A DNA stretch of 5,635 nucleotides from Bacteroidota bacterium. GTDB lineage: Bacteria; Bacteroidota; Bacteroidia; Bacteroidales; UBA1556. Made by a program: the position numbers and the translations under genes. Positions 1 through 4,633 of the stretch are shown piece by piece (within the stretch, counting starts at the first letter, position 1; each line of letters opens with the position of its first letter). The notes below the pieces were generated by a model. It did not search any database. It saw only the letters and a program-made list of their open reading frames with translations, and had not been told where the DNA came from. Location: assembly GCA_003648395.1 (NCBI GenBank), contig QMPB01000346.1, positions 1-5,635 on the forward strand, written 5' to 3'.

Positions 1-171
1 ATAAGCACTGCTCCCACCACAAATCAAGCTCTCACCCTTCTCAAACGCCACAATATTCATCTCACTCTGACTCTTCATAGTCTCAGCACGAGAATAGCTC
101 ACTCCAAGAACAGCAGCTATTATTACCCCTATAAACGCTAAAGCGATTAGCGTCTCTTTTATCTTACTCAT
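1..171 (-). CDS. small signal-anchored protein, C-terminus beyond window
   Basis: The start is the ATG at 171-169, preceded by GAGG at 182-179 with a 7-base spacer. The frame is open to the window edge (57 residues), so the C-terminus is missing. Residues 7-25 (TLIALAFIGVIIAAVLGVS) form one hydrophobic helix after a short basic N-terminus (MSKIKE), which looks like an uncleaved signal anchor or signal peptide. The following segment is polar and holds a single cysteine in GESLICGGSSAY, probably on the periplasmic side. It is the last gene of a minus-strand run with the two membrane-protein genes at 268-462 and 478-894, about 96 bp after the first of these. I do not recognise the family. A role in the cell envelope or in conjugation would only be a guess from its company. 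Confidence 0.7.
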   Translation of the reverse strand, partial: MSKIKETLIALAFIGVIIAAVLGVSYSRAETMKSQSEMNIVAFEKGESLICGGSSAY

Positions 172-211
172 CAAACAACCTCATATTATTAAATCTATGC
201 ACTATTAAATG

Positions 212-234
212 ACTTCGTTTTTAATAAACGAAGT
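212..234. repeat. perfect 9-bp inverted repeat (hairpin) between two membrane-protein genes
   Basis: The arms ACTTCGTTT (212-220) and AAACGAAGT (226-234) are exact reverse complements with a 5-base AT loop. It lies between the stop of the 64-residue gene (268) and the ribosome site of the next gene (182-179). No T-run follows on either strand, so it is not a standard intrinsic terminator. It could be an mRNA-stabilising or attenuating hairpin in the minus-strand transcript, or a protein-binding site. Confidence 0.5.
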
Positions 235-267
235 AAGATAACACCCTACCCTATAATAAGAGTCTAA

Positions 268-462
268 CTAACTCTCAGCTCTCATTCTCTCAAAAGTATA
301 TATAGATACGCTTAAGAAAAATATAATACCCCCTAAAAGAATAAAACCCACGTATGACCCACGCACAGCGTCAAACGTAATGCCTCCTATAGAGTATAGA
401 ATAAGCCCAAAGGACATCATTACCCCATATAAACTATAACTTCTCTTCTTATCTTTTTTCAT
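268..462 (-). CDS. 64-residue membrane protein with two transmembrane helices
   Basis: The ATG at 462-460 has the ribosome site AGAGAGG about 8 bases upstream; this site abuts the stop codon of the preceding gene (478-480), so the two are very likely co-transcribed. The protein starts with a strongly basic MKKDKKR, then has two hydrophobic stretches, roughly residues 9-29 (SLYGVMMSFGLILYSIGGITF) and 36-57, and ends in a charged tail (ERMRAES). By the positive-inside rule both ends are likely cytoplasmic. No catalytic motif is visible and I do not recognise the family. Its size, two-helix plan and place between other small membrane proteins fit an accessory membrane component of a plasmid-borne system, but no function can be assigned. 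Confidence 0.75.
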   Translation of the reverse strand: MKKDKKRSYSLYGVMMSFGLILYSIGGITFDAVRGSYVGFILLGGIIFFLSVSIYTFERMRAES

Positions 463-477
463 AATAAAACCTCTCTC

Positions 478-894
478 TTATTTATTAACTACATATACTG
501 GTTTAATCTGCGAAATTAGCGCAATAGCGATTACTATGTAGTAAAACCCTATATACCCCAAGAATAGGTATACAACAACCTGTATTATGGATAACCACAA
601 CCCTGTAAAAAGGGATGTTTTTTGAATATTTTTAATCACAACGTATAAGATCAAAGATATACCTATAAAAGCGAGTATCCCACCATTTAAAATATCTTCA
701 TCAAGTCTCAGAGCTTTTTTATACCACATAATACCAATAGTTGTAAGTATATACCCTACTATCGATATCGCAAAACTTCTCACATGAAATATCTTAAAAC
801 CATATTTTCTCCAAGTTTCCTCATTAAGCTTTATTAAATAGATAAATATACCTATAGCAAATGCACCAGTAAAAATAAATGATAATACATCCAT
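478..894 (-). CDS. 138-residue polytopic membrane protein, unknown function
   Basis: The reading frame is open from a GTG at 930, but the likely start is the ATG at 894 (MDVLSF): AGGAG at 906-902 lies 7 bases before it. The GTG at 930 falls at the expected transcription start, and the ATG at 900 lies only one base after the AGGAG. The protein has about four to five membrane helices: roughly residues 3-22, 40-58, 70-88 and a long hydrophobic region at about 94-128 that may be two helices. A hydrophilic loop with NEETWRKYGFK follows helix 1. It is the first gene of the minus-strand unit and follows a strong promoter at 963-935. I recognise no enzymatic or transporter signature. The charged loop and compact bundle resemble unassigned inner-membrane proteins of Campylobacterota plasmids, which is only an impression. 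Confidence 0.75.
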   Translation of the reverse strand: MDVLSFIFTGAFAIGIFIYLIKLNEETWRKYGFKIFHVRSFAISIVGYILTTIGIMWYKKALRLDEDILNGGILAFIGISLILYVVIKNIQKTSLFTGLWLSIIQVVVYLFLGYIGFYYIVIAIALISQIKPVYVVNK

Positions 895-934
895 AACCAT
901 ACTCCTTTGTTGTAATATTATATATAACACCTAG

Positions 935-963
935 AGTATATTGTTATTCATGAAAAGAGTCAA
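935..963 (-). promoter_or_regulatory. sigma-70 promoter for the membrane-protein genes
   Basis: On the minus strand, TTGACT (963-958) and TATACT (940-935) are separated by exactly 17 bases. Transcription should begin near 928 and leave a leader of about 34 bases before the ATG at 894. This is the best-formed promoter in the window, and it also argues against the upstream GTG start at 930. Confidence 0.75.
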
Positions 964-992
964 GTAAATAAATGTAATATCAAAGCTTTATC

Positions 993-1008
993 TGATACAA
1001 TCATTGTA
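993..1008 (+). promoter_or_regulatory. extended -10 promoter with overlapping inverted-repeat operator for the HTH gene
   Basis: TGATACAAT (993-1001) fits an extended -10 (TGn plus TACAAT) for the gene starting at 1033; no good -35 is seen. TACAAT is also the left arm of a perfect inverted repeat, TACAATCATTGTA (996-1008), which runs to about +1. A repressor bound there would cover the -10 and the start site. The natural candidate is the helix-turn-helix protein encoded immediately downstream. The divergent membrane-gene promoter lies only about 30 bp away. Confidence 0.5.
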
Positions 1009-1032
1009 ATAATATATAAATATGGACTTAAA

Positions 1033-1266
1033 ATGAAAAAAGATGAATTTGTGGAACTACTAAAGAACCTAAATATGAATAAAAAAGAGTTCTCTGATAT
1101 AGCTAACGTTCCCTACCCTACAGTACTTAGTTGGGGAGTTAGTAGAAAAGGTAGAGTACTCGAGATACCCAACTGGGTAAGAGAGTTCCTTCACTACTAC
1201 GAAAGAGCTCAGAAGCTAGAGCTTCTGACGGATGAGATATGTAAGAAGCTTAATGAGGCTAAATAG
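1033..1266 (+). CDS. small helix-turn-helix DNA-binding protein (putative repressor)
   Basis: This 77-residue protein starts at the ATG at 1033, with a weak GGA six bases upstream. Residues 2-35 have a helix-turn-helix layout of the small phage/plasmid-repressor type: helix EFVELLKNL, then NKKEFSDIANVPYPTVLSWG, where the DIANVPYPTVLSW stretch is the expected turn and recognition helix. A link rich in basic residues (SRKGR) is followed by a helical segment (IPNWVREFLHYYERAQKLELL) that could mediate dimerisation. The likely role is transcriptional control of its own gene, through the inverted repeat at 996-1008, and perhaps of the divergent membrane-protein genes. In RSF1010-type plasmids a small repressor gene (repF) precedes the RepA helicase gene, and helicase remnants occur in this window, so it may be the survivor of such an operon. 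An 8-bp-stem hairpin (1209-1228) lies within its coding sequence. Confidence 0.7.
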   Translation: MKKDEFVELLKNLNMNKKEFSDIANVPYPTVLSWGVSRKGRVLEIPNWVREFLHYYERAQKLELLTDEICKKLNEAK

Positions 1267-1361
1267 TAAGAGACAAACCAGTCTCTAGAACTTCATTATT
1301 AAACCAATCATACACTTGTACTAAAGTTTTTAAACTGACTGCAATGCCAGGCCCAATCTAA
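1263..1361 (+). pseudogene. possible 5' remnant of a RepA-like helicase gene
   Basis: One frame is open from 1263 to a stop at 1359-1361. Its end reads VFKLTAMPGPI, where TAMPG (1338-1352) looks like the first half of a Walker A loop, which normally continues xGKS/T. The sequence then leaves any helicase-like pattern and runs into the iteron region. Position and polarity fit the missing front of the helicase fragment at 4617-5168, and gene order (HTH protein then helicase) is known from RSF1010-type plasmids. The resemblance rests on a few residues, no start codon is visible in this frame, and a second frame (ATG at 1251) is also short, so chance is a real alternative. Confidence 0.25.
1269..1286 (+). 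terminator. weak hairpin just after the HTH gene
   Basis: AGAGAC (1269-1274) and GTCTCT (1281-1286) pair perfectly around a 6-base loop, three bases after the stop codon of the HTH gene. There is no T-run after it, so intrinsic termination would be inefficient. It may simply lie within decayed coding sequence. Confidence 0.25.
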
Positions 1362-1413
1362 GATAAATTTATAAAAAAAGAAACTGTAGAACAGAAAAAT
1401 AATTTGAGGGCTT

Positions 1414-1542
1414 TTTCCCATAACGAGGACTTTTATTTTATTATTTCCCATAATGAGGACTTTTATTCTTTCTTATCTACATTATTTATTGTACTTACTT
1501 TGAATATTGTAAAATAATAGGTTTATTTCCCATAATGAGGAC
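1414..1542 (+). repeat. iterons 1-3, plus orientation
   Basis: The consensus is TTTCCCATAATGAGGAC. Copies lie at 1414-1430 (one mismatch, AACG for AATG), 1444-1460 (exact) and 1526-1542 (exact). Starts are 30 and 82 bp apart. They are presumed binding sites of the Rep protein encoded at 1856-2869. Confidence 0.85.
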
Positions 1543-1597
1543 AAAGTATAAAATTATATGCTTTATTTATTTATTACAATAAATATTGAGTATTAAA

Positions 1598-1781
1598 GTC
1601 CTCATTATGGGAAAACTTTCATGCTATTTTTAATATTATTGTCCTTTAATACCTTATATAAACTCTTTCTATATATAAAGTCCTCGTTATAGGAAATCAA
1701 TCCTCATTGTGGGAAATAAAGTCCTCACTATGGGAAGTGAATAGTCCTCGCTATGGGAAATAAAGTCCTCACTATAGGAAA
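1598..1781 (-). repeat. iterons 4-9, minus orientation
   Basis: Copies of the same 17-mer in reverse orientation lie at 1598-1614 (exact), 1680-1696, 1700-1716, 1721-1737, 1744-1760 and 1765-1781 (each two mismatches). The last five start 20, 21, 23 and 21 bp apart, about two helical turns, so bound Rep molecules would sit on one face of the DNA. Copies 7-9 share a TAGTG/TAGCG variant of the TAATG core, which suggests local tandem duplication. Confidence 0.85.
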
Positions 1782-1826
1782 AATAATCTTTATACAGCCC
1801 TATATTACGGCTTCCTTTGATAGTTC

Positions 1827-1868
1827 AACTCTCTAGTATAGTAATCTTACAATTATTAAAAGAGAGTT
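1827..1868. repeat. 8-bp inverted repeat around the rep stop codon
   Basis: AACTCTCT (1827-1834) and AGAGAGTT (1861-1868) are exact reverse complements 26 bases apart, and the rep stop codon (1856-1858) lies between them. In the rep transcript they could pair into a long-loop hairpin at the 3' end. Without a T-run this is at most a weak terminator or 3'-end protector. Confidence 0.3.
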
Positions 1869-2869
1869 ATTTGTTCTTTTTTTCTTGAAAACTCTTTATA
1901 TTTACCGCTTATTGACTTATATGCATCTACCTCAGTTGAAGAGTACCCATATTTATGAATCATCATTCCTCTATACAAAGTTTCCATCTCTTCATATTCA
2001 TCTTCTAAAATTAATTTTTTAATTTTAATTTTATAATACTTCATATTATTTATTTTTTGTTTTGTATGATCAACAACCCATTCTATAAATTCATCCACTC
2101 TAGCATTAGGTATTCTACATTTTGTTTCTATTTTCTTAAGATTTTTAGCCCATGAAAATGTAAATTTTTTATGAACCCTATCATAACTACAAAATATTTC
2201 TTCACCAGTTAAAGATAATATTTCTTGTATGCCTCTATTCATACCTTCTAACATTTTAGAAGCATGTTTATGTTTTGTTCCAAATTTATCATTTAATTCA
2301 TTTAAATCTTTCTTTATGGTTCCTAGTTGTTTATCTATTCTATTAGGCATAGAATAATATCTTAAGTACATCTCATAAATTTTATACCCATATTTAGTTT
2401 TAAATCTTTTAGATAAAGATAAATCTATATTTGTATACCCTGCTCTATCAACCATATATTCTACAAAACTTTCAGAAATATTAATTTCTATTAGGTGTTG
2501 AGTATCTTTATATGACTTCACTTCATTTAAAAATGATGTTAATGCCCAAGCCACTTTCTTTCCAGATTGTATATCATTAAAATCTCTTAATTCAAATGGT
2601 AATTTTAATTCCAACAGATATGTTTTAATTCTGTCTACATAATCATTATTTTTTTCTAAGCCTAGTTTTTTTCTTAGATAGGATAATTCCATATGAATTT
2701 TCCTGTCTTGATGCTCATGATAAACTTGTAAGATTACATCTAAGGATTTCATTGCACCTAAAGATAACTCGCCATTTTTAGCATCTGTGATAGCATTATT
2801 CTTTCTCAACATCTCGAAATGTTGTTTCTTTGCTTTCTCTAAAGATTTGCTTGGATTTATATTACTCAT
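1856..2869 (-). CDS. rep: Rep_3-family plasmid replication initiator
   Basis: This 337-residue protein matches the plan of RepE/Pi-type initiators (Rep_3, PF01051), which bind iterons as monomers to open the origin and repress their own promoter as dimers. Residues about 20-135 fit the first winged-helix domain: an NAITDA start, then GELSLGAMKSLDVIL, and KLPFELRDF in the beta region. Residues about 150-242 fit the second: LSKRFKTKYGYKIYEMYLRYY is the characteristic helix, followed by GTIKKDLNELN and RVHKKFTFSWAK at the final strand. The basic C-terminal part (255-337) is an extension without a recognised motif. The ATG at 2869 is chosen because GAGGA lies six bases upstream; this GAGGA belongs to iteron 10. 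Iterons lie on both sides of the gene, in the origin at 1414-1781 and in the promoter/leader at 2875-2957. The gene is divergent from parA. Confidence 0.9.
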   Translation of the reverse strand: MSNINPSKSLEKAKKQHFEMLRKNNAITDAKNGELSLGAMKSLDVILQVYHEHQDRKIHMELSYLRKKLGLEKNNDYVDRIKTYLLELKLPFELRDFNDIQSGKKVAWALTSFLNEVKSYKDTQHLIEINISESFVEYMVDRAGYTNIDLSLSKRFKTKYGYKIYEMYLRYYSMPNRIDKQLGTIKKDLNELNDKFGTKHKHASKMLEGMNRGIQEILSLTGEEIFCSYDRVHKKFTFSWAKNLKKIETKCRIPNARVDEFIEWVVDHTKQKINNMKYYKIKIKKLILEDEYEEMETLYRGMMIHKYGYSSTEVDAYKSISGKYKEFSRKKEQITLF

Positions 2870-2874
2870 TCATA

Positions 2875-2957
2875 GTCCTCATTTTAAGAAAATACATTGT
2901 ATCCTCTTTTTGGGAAATAAGTCCTCAATATGGGTAAAAGCTCCTCGTTATGGGAAG
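2875..2957 (-). repeat. iterons 10-13 in the rep promoter and leader
   Basis: Divergent copies of the 17-mer, reading on the minus strand, lie at 2875-2891, 2901-2917, 2921-2937 and 2941-2957, with two to three mismatches each. A further degenerate half copy ending in GAGGAG lies at about 2960-2976. Starts are 26, 20 and 20 bp apart. All keep the GAGGA half, whereas the TTTCCC half varies. Iteron 10 supplies the rep ribosome site (GAGGA six bases before the ATG at 2869) and iteron 11 overlaps the first base of the likely -10. This arrangement points to autorepression by Rep. Confidence 0.75.
2896..2924 (-). promoter_or_regulatory. rep promoter embedded in iterons
   Basis: TACAAT on the minus strand (2901-2896) is the best -10 for rep. 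It would give a start near 2889 and a leader of about 20 bases. The matching -35 position (about 2924-2919) lies at the edge of iteron 12 and is poor. Iteron 11 (2901-2917) fills the -35/-10 spacer, so Rep binding should block RNA polymerase. Confidence 0.5.
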
Positions 2958-3037
2958 TACTCCTCTTTGTTTGTGTTTTTTTGCTAAATTTCTATAACTA
3001 ACAAAGATATAACACAACTAACATAAGGAATAAATCT

Positions 3038-3046
3038 TGCTATAAT
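3038..3046 (+). promoter_or_regulatory. extended -10 promoter of parAB
   Basis: TGCTATAAT (3038-3046) is a perfect extended -10 (TGn plus TATAAT), 30 bases before the parA ATG. No clear -35 is seen about 17 bases upstream. The expected start is near 3053, inside the inverted repeat at 3049-3066. Confidence 0.65.
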
Positions 3047-3048
3047 AC

Positions 3049-3066
3049 AATCAATTAAAATTGATT
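3049..3066. promoter_or_regulatory. inverted-repeat operator candidate of parAB
   Basis: AATCAATT (3049-3056) and AATTGATT (3059-3066) form an inverted repeat with a 2-base spacer. It lies between the -10 and the parA ribosome site (GGAG at 3068-3071) and covers the presumed transcription start. This is where partition operons usually carry their autoregulatory operator. The binding protein is not evident: this ParA lacks the N-terminal DNA-binding domain that represses in type Ia systems, so ParB or Rep is a possible candidate. The arms are AT-only apart from one C and one G, so chance is not excluded. Confidence 0.45.
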
Positions 3067-3076
3067 TGGAGTTTCT

Positions 3077-3724
3077 ATGATTATTACCATTGCTCATACT
3101 AAAGGTGGTGTAGGAAAATCCCTTATTTCATTTCATTTAGCTGTAGCACTCAAAGCAGCTGTTGTCGATTTAGATTTTCAAAGAACTATCATAATCAACA
3201 ATGAAATGAGAAAAAACAATGGACGAGAACCTATTGCCGTACTTCAAACTAAATCTTTAGAAGATTTAATTACTCTTAAAAACCATAATGAAAAAACTAA
3301 AAATACAAAAGAAGAGCAAACATTTATTATTGATGTTGGAGGTTTTGATTCTGATGTGAATAGAATTGCCATTGCTATAGCTGATTTAATCATAGTACCT
3401 GCTAATGATAAAACCAATGATATTATAGGACTCCATCAATTTAGAGAAATTATTGATCAGATAGAAGAGTCAACAGATATACAATTAAAACCAAAACTTT
3501 TAATTAATAATGTTTCAGCAACTACAAAAGATTTTATTAGTTTAGATACATTCATTAAAGAAAATCCAAATTTCTCTTTATTACAAAATATGTTAAGAAC
3601 TAGAGCTGATTATTATAAAACTCTTGAAACAGGGACAGGTGTTACAGAACTAAAAGATTCAAAAGCAAAAAAAGAATTTAAAAAACTAATTAAAGAAATA
3701 ATAAAAGAGGCTAAAAATGGCTAA
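3077..3724 (+). CDS. parA: ParA-type partition ATPase
   Basis: ParA ATPases drive plasmid segregation by forming ATP-dependent dimers on nucleoid DNA that are displaced by ParB bound to the centromere. This 215-residue protein begins with the deviant Walker A KGGVGKS (residues 9-15; signature K9 and K14). VVDLDFQRT follows at 29-37 (Walker A', usually DxDPQ, here F for P), and FIIDVGG at 83-89 is Walker B (D86). The MIITIAHTKGG start leaves no N-terminal helix-turn-helix, so it is the short form, as in type Ib and chromosomal ParA. The C-terminus is lysine-rich (KKEFKKLIKEIIKEAK), suited to non-specific DNA contact. The ATG at 3077 has GGAG five bases upstream. The gene overlaps parB by 8 bp and is divergent from rep, sharing the intergenic region with the rep iterons. 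Confidence 0.93.
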   Translation: MIITIAHTKGGVGKSLISFHLAVALKAAVVDLDFQRTIIINNEMRKNNGREPIAVLQTKSLEDLITLKNHNEKTKNTKEEQTFIIDVGGFDSDVNRIAIAIADLIIVPANDKTNDIIGLHQFREIIDQIEESTDIQLKPKLLINNVSATTKDFISLDTFIKENPNFSLLQNMLRTRADYYKTLETGTGVTELKDSKAKKEFKKLIKEIIKEAKNG

Positions 3725-4616
3725 AAAAATAGATTTAAGTAGCTCTATTGGTGCGAGTAGTAAAAGTTTATTAAATGCGGCTAAGGGTGCAGCCTTGACT
3801 CAAGACTTAGGGGCACTGTTAAGAGGTGATAAAGAAAGAAGCAGCGTTGAAACAGGAGATAAAAACCTGTTGAAAATTAAGGATATTAAAGACAATCCTT
3901 TCCAACCTAGAATAGAAATGAAAGAAGAGTCTTTACAAGAGTTGGCAAAGAGCATAAAAAGTGAAGGTCAATTACAACCTATTATTGTTCAAAAATATAA
4001 GAACAAATATATTGTTATTGCTGGTCACAGAAGATTGTATGCACATAAGTTAATTAATAAAGAAACTATTTGGGCATCTGTTGTTGACATACCCTACTCT
4101 GATTCACTTGAAAATAATCAGCTTCTGTTTAGACAAGCAACAATTGAAAATGTTCAAAGAGATCAACTTCTGCCTCTAGAACTTGCTTTAGCATGTCAAG
4201 AAGCAATTGATAAGGGTTTATATAAAACCAGAGATGAACTGTCTAATGTAATTAACAAATCAAAAAGTTATTTAGCTAAGGTAATGGCAATATTAAAACT
4301 TAGTAAAAAAATAATTAATGACCTTGCAGAAAATAAGTCTGTAAAAGATATTGAAGCCTTATACGAGCTTCAAAAAATAAAAGATATTAAGAAGCAAGAG
4401 GAACTTTATTTTTTATTAAAAGATAAAAAAGTCACTAGAGAAGATATTAGATTTGAAGTTAAAAAACAGAGTAATAAAAAAGTTACTAGTATTATTCATT
4501 ATAAAAAAACAAAACAAAAAATTTCTTTATCAGTTGACTTAACAAAGTTAAATGAAAAACAGAAAAATGATTTTGAAATGAAACTTGAAAAATTAATAGA
4601 TGAGTATGATAAATAA
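3717..4616 (+). CDS. parB: ParB-family centromere-binding protein
   Basis: This 299-residue protein binds the centromere and, in the ParB family, uses CTP to clamp and spread on DNA. NPFQPR (residues 60-65) opens the ParB N-terminal domain. GQLQPIIV (84-91) and AGHRR (102-106) follow; the latter is the GERR-type nucleotide-binding motif with H for E. IENVQRDQL (143-151) is the third conserved box. The helix-turn-helix follows at about 170-200 (TRDELSNVINKSKSYLAKVMAIL). The C-terminus is lysine-rich and helical, as expected for a dimerisation domain. The first 45 residues hold a GASSKSLLNAAKGAA stretch that may stimulate ParA. The ATG at 3717 lies inside the parA end (8-bp overlap ATGGCTAA), with AGAGG six bases upstream, so translation is probably coupled. 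Its stop codon overlaps the first base of the palindrome at 4616-4633. Confidence 0.93.
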   Translation: MAKKIDLSSSIGASSKSLLNAAKGAALTQDLGALLRGDKERSSVETGDKNLLKIKDIKDNPFQPRIEMKEESLQELAKSIKSEGQLQPIIVQKYKNKYIVIAGHRRLYAHKLINKETIWASVVDIPYSDSLENNQLLFRQATIENVQRDQLLPLELALACQEAIDKGLYKTRDELSNVINKSKSYLAKVMAILKLSKKIINDLAENKSVKDIEALYELQKIKDIKKQEELYFLLKDKKVTREDIRFEVKKQSNKKVTSIIHYKKTKQKISLSVDLTKLNEKQKNDFEMKLEKLIDEYDK

Positions 4617-4633
4617 GTTTCGCATGCGAAACT
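4616..4633. promoter_or_regulatory. parS: perfect 18-bp palindrome, candidate parS centromere
   Basis: AGTTTCGCATGCGAAACT is its own reverse complement. It starts on the last A of the parB stop codon, where plasmid centromeres often lie. The half-sites GTTTC/GAAAC are those of the widespread parS (TGTTTCACGTGAAACA), but the centre is GCATGC rather than ACGT, so the half-sites are 2 bp further apart. No second copy occurs in the window. It could also fold as a 7-bp hairpin at the parB mRNA end, but the following ATTAATTAATAAT is a poor terminator tail. Confidence 0.6.

Larger units (their letters stand above)
1414..1781. other. iteron-containing replication origin (putative oriV)
   Basis: This non-coding stretch lies between the HTH gene and the 3' end of rep. 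It holds nine 17-bp iterons set in very AT-rich DNA, the usual make-up of a Rep_3-controlled theta origin. Copies 1-3 read on the plus strand and copies 4-9 on the minus strand, so the groups face each other over an iteron-free AT-rich spacer at 1543-1597, a good candidate for the unwinding element. The copy on each side of the spacer lies 82 bp from its outer neighbour (1444 to 1526, and 1598 to 1680). I found no convincing DnaA box. The flanks 1362-1413 and 1782-1826 show nothing further. Confidence 0.75.

Noticed and set aside
895..930. GTG at 930 or ATG at 900 as start of the polytopic membrane protein.
   Set aside because: The GTG sits at the predicted transcription start, and the ATG at 900 is one base after AGGAG; the ATG at 894 has proper 7-base spacing.
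1414..2957. Short repeats with spacers suggested a CRISPR array.
   Set aside because: Repeats are 17 bp, in both orientations, with spacers from 3 to 65 bp that are AT-rich and irregular, and they flank a Rep_3 gene; they are iterons. No cas gene is present.
2787..2987. Plus-strand open frame of 66 residues.
   Set aside because: It is antisense to the rep 5' end and runs through the iteron promoter region; there is no ribosome site and the composition is that of a shadow.
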